From Nymphaea colorata (taxonomy: Eukaryota > Streptophyta > Magnoliopsida > Nymphaeales > Nymphaeaceae): 64,000 nucleotides of DNA. Below the pieces are notes generated by a model. That model did not search any database. It was not told the DNA's origin and saw only the letters and a program-made list of their open reading frames with translations. Positions 39,601 through 51,350 of this stretch are shown one piece after another (within the stretch, counting starts at the first letter, position 1; every line of letters starts with the position of its first letter). The translations under genes and the position numbers were made by a program. The stretch is taken from NCBI RefSeq assembly GCF_008831285.2, contig NC_045144.1, positions 5,538,575 to 5,602,574 on the forward strand, given 5' to 3'.

Positions 39601-42600
39601 AATTAAGAAGGCAATTTCAGGATATCAAGCGTGGGACGCGTACAGTTTTGGAGTATTTGAATGAAATCAAGAGTGTTAGTGATCAGCTTGCTGCAATTGG
39701 ACATCCCGTCAGCGACAAAGACAAAGTCCAACAAGCCTTGAGTGGACTGGGAACGGAATTTGATATTTTTTGCACAGCCTTGGAAGTCTTACCTGTTCTC
39801 CCATCTTTTGAAGATCTAAAGGCCAAGCTTTTTCAACATGAAGCTAGTCGAGTTCAACGACATAATCTGGTTCCTTCCAACAGCCACAATGTATTGATCA
39901 CAGGAACTCACGCACTGCAAGGAAATCGCACTCGTTCTTGGACTCCTCAGACAGGCATGGGAAGAGGGATTCTCCCAACACCGCCAGGCATGAATACTAC
40001 CTCTGCCACATCTAGGAGAATCCCGACATGCTTCTATTGCAACAAGAAGGGGCATGTAAAATCAGAATGTTGGCACAATCCTCAGAACAAGAATAGTCAG
40101 GTCAGGCGCGAGAATAGGACAGTAGCGGGGTCAGCTCCATCCTCGTCTGGATCAAATCCAACTTCAAAGGTTTCAGCAGACGTGCAGCAACTTCTAATGA
40201 CAGCCTTATCCAAACTTAACTTGAAGCAAAATGAGCAAGGAGAGTGGTATGTGGACTCTGGAGCAGCAGCCCACGTTACTGGTGACACAGGTAATCTCTC
40301 TAGTGTTTCCCCTTATTTAGATCAAGGCTCAGTAGTCACGGGAGATGGTTCCCATCACACAATATCGCACATCGGAAATGCACAAATATCCATGGGTTCT
40401 TCTTCCATTCCATTAAAGAATGTCCTTGTTGTTCCAAGTGTCAAGAAAAATATTATCTCAGTGTCCAAACTTATTGATGATACTCACTCCTCTGTTGAAT
40501 TCACACCATCTTCTGTTTATGTCAAGGATGCTCAAACCAAGAAGACATTCGCTGAGGGCACTCGCAAAGGAGATATGTATGTCCTTGAAGAAGCTCCAAA
40601 GCTGTCCAAACCTCACCCTCCAGATTCATGTTCTTCAAGTCATAATGAAGTCAATGTCGCAGAATATAATAAGCCATCCATTTGGCATGGTCGGTTAGCT
40701 CATTGTAGTCAGTCTTTTGTTCGAAGTCTTGTTGCAGACGGACTCTTAGATAAGTCCAGTCTGAGTTCAGTCAGTGAATCCAGCATGTGCTCGAGTTGTC
40801 ATCTTTGTAAGAGCCATGCTCTTCCTTTTCAGTCAATTAATAAAAGAGCTTCAAGGATTTTTGACACCATATATTCTGATGTTTGGGGGCCTGCTCCAAT
40901 TCCCTCTTCTTCTGGGAGTAGGTACTATGTCATTTTTATAGATTCATATTCTCGACATACTTGGATACACTTCATGAAACACAAATCTGAAGTTTTCCGT
41001 TTGTTTACTCAATTCCATGCCTTGGTTCGAAATAAATACTCCAGTAATATTGTGCATTTTCAATGTGATGGTGGTGGTGAATTTATTTCTAATGAATTTA
41101 CTGAGTATCTACTAGATAATGGGATCACTAGACAGATTTCATGCTCACATACTCCTCAGCAAAATGGAATTGCTGAACGGAAACATAGACATATTGTTGA
41201 AAGCGCGCTCAGCATGATGCATGACACAGACTTACCCATGACATTGTGGACTGAGGCTTTTCATACGGCTGTGCATGTTATAAATCGACTGCCATTGGCT
41301 TTGCTTGATGGCAAATCCCCATATTTTTTATTACATCAAGAGCAGCCACGCTATGAGGAATTGCGTGTTTTTGGATGTGTTTGCTATGTGCATGTTGATG
41401 TTTTCTTACGTAACAAGTTTCAAGATCGTGCTATTTTGTGCAGATTCGTAGGGTATGCAGAAAACTACAAGGGTTATAGATGTTACAACCCTAAAACTGG
41501 GCGTGTTCATATTTCACGGCATGTTGTTTTCGATGAAAACAGGTTACAAGATCCCAAGGCTACTTGCATGACACTCAAGGATAAAAATGAGATTTATGAT
41601 ACTTGGCTGCATGCTGAAATCCTAAGACAAGGGACTGACCGTTTGATTGAGCACGAGGAGCAAGATGTTAATGAGGCTGAGACACTTGTGAGAGATTCCT
41701 TGGACAGCATGCCCTCATCCTCACAACCCCATGATTCACCTATACATAGTCGGTTCTCAGGCCTTGTGTACTCTAGGCGATCAGCTCCTAATGCAGCCCC
41801 ACGTCAGTCCCAACGTGTGCGACATCCCATTGATCGGTGGGTAAGTTATAACAACTTTTCTTTAGATTTTCAGTTGTTTATGACAGAAGTCAGCAAGAAG
41901 GTCGAACCAAAATCCTATCACCATGCAAGTAAGGAAAAATGTTGGGTTGAAGCTATGAATGAGGAAATGGCAGCATTGCATGAGTGTCAGACTTGGCAGA
42001 TTGTCCCTCGTCCAACTGATAAGAATGTTGTGGGCTCCAAATGGGTCTACAAACTGAAATATAAGCCAGACGGTAGCATTGATCGACATAAAGCACGTCT
42101 TGTGGCCCGTGGTTTCACACAACAATATGGGGAAGATTATGATGAAACATTCAGTCCGGTTATCAAGATGGGCACAATACGTGTGATTATTTTTCTTGCA
42201 GTCTCATATGGGTGGCCTCTTTATCAGTTAGATGTCAAAAATGCTTTTCTACATGGGATTCTTAAGGAAGAGGTATACATGGAGCAACCTCCCGGCTACA
42301 ATACTCATGATCCTCAAAAATGGGTTTGTAAGTTACACAAGTCTTTATATGGGCTGAAGCAAGCTTCTAGATCATGGTTCGATCGGTTTTCTCATCATAT
42401 ACAACAAGCTGGTTTTCTACGAAGCTCTCTAGATCATTCCTTGTTTATGTATCATACCGAAGAAGCTAACCACTTGGTTACTTATCTATGTAGATGATAT
42501 TGTTATAACTGGGAATTCTTCTTCTCATATATCTTATGTTAAGGATCTGTTGCAGCAAGAATTCAAGATGAAAGATCTCGGCGAACTTCGGTACTTCTTG

Positions 42601-45600
42601 GGTGTTGAACTTGATAGAGCAAATGATCGATTGACTCTTACGTAGCATAAGTATACTCTTGATATTTTGGACAGGGCAGGTATGATTAATTGCAAACCCA
42701 TAACTACTCCTAGTGTTCTAAACACTAAATTGGCTGCCTCTGATGGAACTGCTGCCTATTCAAATCCTACCTTCTATCGCAGCATTGTTGGTATGTTACA
42801 ATACCTTACCTTTACGCGCCCAGACATAGTCTATGCTGTAAATCAGATCTCTCAATTTATGCATGCACCCACAGAAGGACATATGGATGCTACTAAGCGG
42901 ATCTTACGGTATCTCAAAGCTACTCTTGGGGATGGATTGATCTATACAAAGTGTCCCAATGTTTCTCTTGGACATAGCATATATACTTATACTGATGCAG
43001 ACTGGGCAGGAGATCCTGATGACCGACGCTCAGTTTCAGGTTTCTGCCTTTTTCTTGATTCTAATCTCATTTGTTGGAGCAGTAAAAAGCAGCGTGCCGT
43101 TGCACGATCTAGCACTGAGGCAGAGTATAGAGCAATGGCTGCAGGGACAGTTGAGGCATCATGGTTACGACATTTGCTTGGAGAGCTTCATCTACCTATT
43201 GTTCAGTCCTCATTGCTATGCGACAATCAAAGCGCCATCAAAATTGCCTTCAACCCCATTTTGCATAATCGTACCAAGCACATTGAGATTGATCAACACT
43301 TCATTCGTCAGAAGGTTGAAGAAGCCGAGATATTGCCTACTTATATATCCACCAGTGAACAAATAGCGGATCTTTTTACCAAAGGTCTTACAGGGCAGCA
43401 TTTTTGGGATTTGAAAAACAAGTTGTGCATGATCAAATCTCATGCACAACTTGAGGGGGGCTGTTAAGTCTGTACGCATCAATGTAAAGGGATCGGGTCT
43501 GGATCGGGTCTGTTCAGACCCGATCCACTTCGTTTTTATGTCTTCACGTCTAAGTGGTGGCACCTCTTGTAATTACTTCATGTTTTATTCCTCTTTTTGT
43601 TGTAACCTAATTAGGTTTATGTTTTAATAATAGAGATCAAGCATAGTGTGGCTGCATTGGCCGCCGGTTCTCTTACCTTCATTGCCTTCTTCTATTCTCT
43701 ATTCTCCATCCTCCTTATTTTCAGACGGAGAGACGTGATTCGGTGATGTTTTAGTGAAGATTCTCACACCCATGCCTATGGAGAATCAGCCTGGAAACTT
43801 ACAAAAGTAGTCAGAAATAACCAAGAGAAAAGGCCTTATACATAGTCCACGAGTTCAGATTTCTCAGCATCATTGTCTGGACTCTGGCATGAAAGTGTTG
43901 TTTTATTAGCAGATTCTTTTGAGGATAACTGGAGAAGTTGTACCATTGGATTGAAAGTCTTACATTTACATGTTTTTTATAGTAAACATACATGAATCAG
44001 TGAGTTCATTTGGGTCTTTCGTCTTTTTGCAGGCTTTGGGTGATGTTGTACTAAATCATCGATGTGCACAGAAACAAGTAAGATTGTGAAGTTCTGATCC
44101 TTGTATGCCTTTTCTTGGAAATTTCTTATATGTTACTATCAACCTTCTGAAACTTTTGTAGATCGTGTATTAGAATGTTGTTTTACATGATTTTTCTTAG
44201 TTCACTGCCATGAGACTGTCTGCTGCCAGATGTTACCAGAGAAAAGTTATGGCTTCAGGTTTATTACTTCTTTTTTCTCTATAATATATATATATATATA
44301 AATAATGTGTCTAAGTGTCCAATTTTTAAGGTCTCACATATCCAGTACTTACACCCATGTCTGACACTGACACCTGTGTCTGTGTCCATGCAACATACAT
44401 GAGCACAGTTTCAGATGGTTTGGTATTTGGATTTGGTAGACCTTCTCTAATGCTATTGTTTGGTGATAAGAGTGTCTATATACTATATAGATTTTTTGGC
44501 TTTTCTTTGTTGGCAATGACATACATTATTATGTAGACTGAAAAGAGTTTTGGAATTCACACCACTGGTGATTTTGGAAGTTCTCTTAAGTATGAAGAAG
44601 GATATCTTGACTGATTTAAGAAAAATTTATTATACATGTTTGGAATTTTGGAAACATTAGTAGTTGTTTCTTTTTTTCTTTGTGTTGGCATACCTTGGCT
44701 TGATTATTTTAAAATTTGAACAGAGCCTTGTTTCATGTCTGTTGTATGAAGCAGAGTAGTGGCATCGATAGACTCTTCTATTTTACTTCCATGAAATTTA
44801 GGACTTTTTTAGTGATCATGATTGTAATTTTTAATATGTGAATGCAAGATAGTAATTATTTAATGTTCTATGAAATGCTAAATTATTTTGGATATTAACA
44901 TGGAATATAGTACTAACATTGTGATAAGAGATTTTGATGGTTTGGCTTTTGGGTTTGACAGACATTATCTAATGCTATTATTTGATAAGAGTGTCGACAG
45001 ATATTCTAGTTTTTCTTTTGTTGGCAATGGCATGCATTCTTGTTCAGATTGTAGATTGTTTTGGAATTTGCCCTATTGGTTGTTTTGTAAGTTCTATTAA
45101 CTATGAAGAAGGATAACTTGATTGATTTAGAAAAAAATTACAATACATGTTTGAAAGTCGAAACTTTGGAGATATCAGTAATGTTTTTTTTTTCATAAAT
45201 TGGCTAGATTATTTTGAAGCTTTGAATAGAATCTTGTTTAATATTTATAGTGTTTTTCTTATGTTCTTGTTTTTCTTAACAACCATAAAAGAAGTAAATA
45301 TGAAAGCATATACAATGTCAAAAGAAAGATATTTGAAGTGCCTTTGATTACCATGAGGAAGGATCTTGTATGGGAGTTTGAGATCCCTCTTGAGAAGCAA
45401 AAAAGAAAGGTTCAATGTGGTCGTTTTATGGAGGACATGAGTGGTGGCATTGATGGGTCGAGACTCAAAACATCATCTTGCTGGACTAAAGCGAGAAGTA
45501 GAACCATGTAATAAAATGGAAGATGATTGGAAATCACTACTAAAGTTCCAAATGTATATCCTTAATTGGTCAAGATACCATTCTTTATAGTCAAGAAAAC

Positions 45601-46465
45601 TTTCAAAACAACCAATGGTCTAAATTCTAAAACATTCTGTAGTATGCACAATAATGCATGCCATTTTCTGAAAAAAAAAAAGGAACATGTAAAGAGACAC
45701 CCTTACCAAATAATAGCATTAGAGAATGCCTGCCAAACCCAAGCCCCAAACCATCTGGATTTCTAATCACAATTTTAATACTAGATTCCTTGTTAGAAAC
45801 CAAAATAATGAGACATTTTATAGAAGACTAAGTAATTACTTTCTTGCGTTCAAGTGTTGAAGATTGCAATCATGTTCATGAAAGTTAACTTGAATTCTGC
45901 AGGACTGAAAGAGAAAAGCCTATTAATGCCATCACTCATGCTTAAAATTTCAAAATAATCTAGCCGACTTATTGAAAAGAAAAATCACTACTAATATTTC
46001 CGAAGTTCCAATCATGTACACTAGGTTTAGGATAGATTGCTCAAGATATCATTCTTTGTAGGTAAGAAGACTTCTAAACCAACCAATAGTCTAAATTCCA
46101 CGATGCTTTGTAATCTCAATAATGATTCATTCTATTGGCAATAAAGAAAAACCGAAACATATATGTTGACACTCTTATCAAATACACCAATCCTAAAATC
46201 CAATCCTTCTAAATCTGTGATCATGATGTTAATACCAGATTCCATGTTAAAAATGAAAATGCAGTGATATTTTATAGAAGATTAAATAATTAATATCTTG
46301 CATTCACACGTTAAAGATTACATTCATGTGCACTAAAGATGACAGAAATTTCATATGATTTAAAAGAAAGAGCAAAAGTTGCAGCAGCAAATAAAAGCAA
46401 CAGATCATTGTAGCATGTTGCCCCCTACCATCCGTGTGCAAGGATCAACACCCTCCCCCTCCCCC

Positions 46466-46501
<36 letters not shown>

Positions 46502-49500
46502 GGTATATATAGGGGGGAGAGAGAGAGAGAGAGAGAGATGCTGGAGAAAAGCTGAGGGATGCCAAAAAAATGAAGGGATGCTGGAGAAGAAAAGTAACAG
46601 AGAGATGACGGAAATATGAGAGGGAGGGGGAGAGAAACAGCAGAAAAGAGAGGGATGCTGAAAAAGATAGATGAGAGAGCGAGAGAGAACAGGAAAATCA
46701 GATAGAGAGGGAGTTAGGAAAAGAGGATAGCCAAAGAAAAAATTGGGGAATAGTGAAATAGGTAAGAAAAGAGAACATAACTATTTCCGCCAATGCAGTC
46801 GTTGGAACCAATGTTTTGAAACTCATCTCGAGTCTCTCAACTCCGCCCCCTTCTGGGTCAACCTAGTAGAGGATTTTTTTTTAAAAAAAAGTCAAAACTT
46901 GGTATGACTCAGGAGAAACTAGGTTTGACTTGGTGCAATCTAGTAATGGACTTTGTATTTTAATAATTACTTACTGCTTTATTTTTGACATAAATTTTCT
47001 AACTTATTGGAACATAATAATTTATAATAAATTATTAAATTATTAAATTTTTATGTTGCAAATGAAAAGTTAAAGTTGATTAAGCTTAACTTTGAGTATG
47101 GTTATTCATTTAATTCAGTTTTTAGAGAATTAGACAACTTTTGGACTTTTAGTTTTACATATTATACACATGTAGGGTTTGTTAACTATTTGATAGTTTG
47201 AATACTTTGAATATATTGATTCTAATGTTCTTTTTTTCTGAGTTATTTTTCTTTGATATATTGATTGTCATTACTTAGTTTTGAAGTGTACAACTGTAGA
47301 GTTACAGCAGCAGCTTGGTTGTTTGATTTCTTGTTACAACATGAGTAAATCTAACTTAGTTGTTGTTTTACTTGATGTTAGGTCGATTTATTTCTGAGTT
47401 ATATATGTAATGAAGTCACTTACAGCCTTTTTATTTAAATGACAAGTTATGCATGTTTTTATTTCAAAATCAATAATTAGCAAAACCCAGTCTAAGTCAC
47501 TAAGTTGACCCTCTCAAGAATGGACGAGTCGAGTCCCAATCACTGGGTTTAAAACATTGACTGGAACCACCATTTCCACTGGTTCAATTGCTGGAAACTG
47601 CTCGACGGATGAAAAAAGCAGTGTTTCTCCAATGGCCGGACCCTCACCGTAGATGAAGACAAATGAGAATAGAAAAACTCTGATGGTTTTCATAGTGTGT
47701 GTGTGTGTGTGTGTCTATAAATGCCAAATTACCACAAAGCCTTAACTTTGTTTCTTTTAGGACGGTGCCAAATGGAGCTAACTCACAACATTCCAAGTCA
47801 GCCAGGGTGCACTTGAAAACTGGCCTAGTTTTTTTCAGAAAAAAGTAAACACCGTCCGAGTCTTCCATGACCCATGACTCGGCCAAGTCAAGCGAGTATT
47901 GGTCGAGTATGACTTGGCCGAGTCTTGCAGAGTTCAAGTCAAAAATTTGTTCCCCATACTGGTTGACGCAATAGGAGCCTGAATCAAGCCAACTGCATTA
48001 TGCATAACATCTTGTATAATGGCTATGTAATTCTTTTGTTCCTCTTTTAATTGTTTTCTTTCGAGGTAAATTGGACAACCCATGTCTTGAATCAAAATGA
48101 GGTGCTACAACCCTTGAATTCAGCTACTCCTAGTAATGTGCCAAGAATTGGCTGGTCATGGTACCAGTAAGCAAGTCTGATATCTCGGAATCCTGCATTC
48201 CAGTATGGAGGTGATTATTTTTCCCTTATTCTTCCTTGGTGTAGACCAAAGAAAGAATTTTTAGCCTTGGGAGAAACTCCATGACCGAGAATTTTCTTGC
48301 ACTCACGTGGAATGCAGTCCACACTGGTTCAGATCCAATGGTCATTAAAGACTGAGGAGCATGCATTAAACAGAGTTTTAAGCCAAATGAAATATGGCAT
48401 ATCTTTGTCACCTTCCTGTTATTATTATTTTTTTTCAGCATTCAGCAGGCATCTAGAATTAGCTTGATTTGGAATACACAGACTGATGAGATATATAAGG
48501 GCTGATTCTGTTTCAAATTTGATTGCTTATCAAAATTTGTAGAGGAAGAAATGAGCCTTAAATCTGAGTCGAGGTAAACAATGAACAGTCACTATGAGGA
48601 AAAGGCGAGATTATAACTGAATCTAAGATAAAAAAAAAAACAAATCAAACCTAACATAGCAGTTTGATTGGAAGAGATAAAGCAGGTTTTTGAGCCAGGA
48701 CACACGAAACTAAATTCAGATTTTGAATTTAAATTTCAGGTGATGGAGAAGAGATCATAAATATCTCAAGAGTTTAGGTTTTGGGAAACAATCTTAAGGC
48801 TTAACTTTGGATGAAGAGTGAAAGTTTGATCCAACTACCTAACATTGCAGTTTCCCGCAACAGAGTGTAGGAGCCAGTAGATTTCTATAGGAAACTAGGA
48901 AAAAGATGGACAAAGTGATTCTAGGTAGATCTCCACGAAGGAAAAGTCAGAAATTTAGAGAAGGAAGCTGTTGGGAGAGAAAGAGAATAGAATTTTAGAG
49001 GAAGAAACTTAGGAAAGAAATTTCTTCTTGATCCAGAGAACAGATGTAGATTGTTTTCGTGCATACCTGAGGAAACAGTCCTAAATCCAATCAATGCTCT
49101 GAATGTTAGATTTTTTGTATTTCAGTCACCACAACCAGTCTCTGCAAGAAGAATAAGAGAAGAAACCAGAAAGAGGCACTGAATGATCATGATTCTTAAG
49201 CAATGGCACGTGAACCAATCTACTTCGTTATATATTTCTCATTAGTACAACAAGTGACCAAAATACCCTGACAACATTGAACATCATATATTAATATTCA
49301 ATGCTAAAGCACCCAATAAAAATACGTGGGTCTGAAACACAATAAGTCTTGGATCTGATACAGACACAAGACACAACCAGGCATACATCTCAACAGGATT
49401 ATGTTGGTATGGTTTATTGTCTTGTTTTGATGTTTATGTGTGGGGTTTTGGGTCCAAACAGAAAAGAGAACCATGCTGGAAGCTAAAAATTTGAGAAGCT

Positions 49501-49846
49501 ATTTTTTTGCATCATTTTTTTTTGGGTGTTAGTATCTGGATATGTTTTCCTGCTAGTCAACTATATTTGTTTATAACTTTATCCCTGTGTGACATCGGTA
49601 CATGAAGACTGGCCGGTCTACCAGTGTCCATACAGAAGTTTTTAGACACCAGTATGCCGGACCAACTGGGATAATTTTGGTTTGAGTCTGGGTTAGGCCA
49701 GTTCGATGATCTTTTTATGATAAAAAATGTTTTCAACTTTAATTTAGTGATGATTATATATATGTGAATTATTGCTTAACCTGCAAATTATGTTCTTTGA
49801 TGCATTATCTCTGATTTTATGAGTTATTTTTTTTCAATTTTATGGA

Positions 49847-49937
<91 letters not shown>

Positions 49938-51300
49938 CTTGGTGTAGTTAAGCAATTTTCAAGATTTGTCTAACCTTAATAGTTAATAAGTGATCTTCAG
50001 TATTAATAACCATTCAAGAAAATTCCAATTACCATTAAACCTTGACCCTTCCTGGAGAAGATGGCCCTGACTGTAGATGGCAGATGGCTACAGCCGGCTA
50101 GACGGCTGACTCTACAAAGACGCCTGAGTACGTTAACCGTCTCACGGTCCGCACCCACTCCTTAAGGCGGAGTTGGTGTTTTCTGCCTTCTCGGGAAAGC
50201 CTCAAGTTCTGGGTGAGCCTATTGATAGGAGACTACCTAGCTTGGTTCAGGGAGCACTTGTAGGGTGAAAGATTTGATTGTTGCCTTATGTTACAGCCTA
50301 AATGCTGAATTATTGACCATACTTGTTTGGATGGGTGTTCACCCCAAAGCGTTCCCGGACCCGCATGCATACATCAATTGCAATTGTCCATCAAACCTTG
50401 ATGTCCTTAGAAAACCAAAAGCTTTGAATGCTTCGCTTTGGCTTCTCTTTAGTCATCACATCATGAGCACTGAAAAGCGAGTGCTTTGTGCAATCACGTC
50501 ACTTCACGAGCAAAGCTCTCTTAATAAGAGAGGGCTTTGCTTATATATATGTGTGTGTGCGCGCTCTCCCATGTGTACCAAATCGGGCCCTATACCCATG
50601 TTTATAGATGTGTACATGTATGAGAATGTGTACTTCTATATACCTTGCTGCACCTTGTACCTGCTTTTTTTCGAATTTTCCATCTCTAAACTCAAAAGGC
50701 TGGACCTATATTTACACACACGTGACTTAGGTTTATCCTGCTTTATGAGGAAAAGGATACTGTCCTAATGCTTCATTGAAACTGTGAGCTGACAGGAACT
50801 GACTTGGTGTATTGACAAATTTTAAAAATTGTCATAATTGATGTTGCAAATTTCTTTGTTCCTCTTTTCTCCTACTATTTTTTAATTGCCCCATATTATT
50901 GGCTGATTCCAGAATCCGAATGGAGTTTGGAATATATTTGGTGGAAAGCTTGCATGGGGCCCAGAGGCTATTGTTTGTGATGATCCAAATTTCCAAGGCC
51001 GTGGAAATCCTTCAAGTGGTATGCTCACTAAATAGCATCTTTCATATTATTGCTCAAACCTGCTCACATTCACAGGAATTATGGTAGCCAACTTTTACCA
51101 TGTCTTTGAATGTCACTACTTCATGATTGCTCAAGTTCAAAGCTTTTTGTTAGGGGTAAAATCCTTCCATGTCAAGCAAGATTGTATTGGGAGTTAACAT
51201 GTCCTTGCTCTATTCCAGTTCTAGTGGCCAGCCCATCCAGCTGTTTGATCAGTATCCTTATCCATGTCAGGTAGATATACAATCAGTTACAAGTTATACA

Positions 51301-51350
<50 letters not shown>

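Larger units (their letters stand above)
38563..43768 (+). mobile_element. Young Ty1/copia LTR retrotransposon in amylase intron 7 (5206 bp)
   Basis: Two 307-bp LTRs (TG...CA) flank an internal region with PBS, gag-pol and polypurine tract. The 5-bp target duplication CCCAT is present at 38558-38562 and 43769-43773. I read the two LTRs base by base and saw no difference, so the insertion is recent. Domain order gag, protease, integrase, reverse transcriptase, RNase H defines Ty1/copia. The gag N-terminus (NHSNYLTWKRQI) and short LTRs suggest the Ale/Retrofit lineage; this is a guess. The element lies in the same orientation as the host gene. Without it intron 7 would be about 390 bases. Confidence 0.97.

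Noticed and set aside
39204-42125. Several antisense frames under the copia polyprotein
   Set aside because: They are shadows of gag-pol codon usage with no motifs of their own.
50265-50768. 167-residue + strand ORF
   Set aside because: It lies inside intron 8, begins in the group II-like island and has no recognisable domain.
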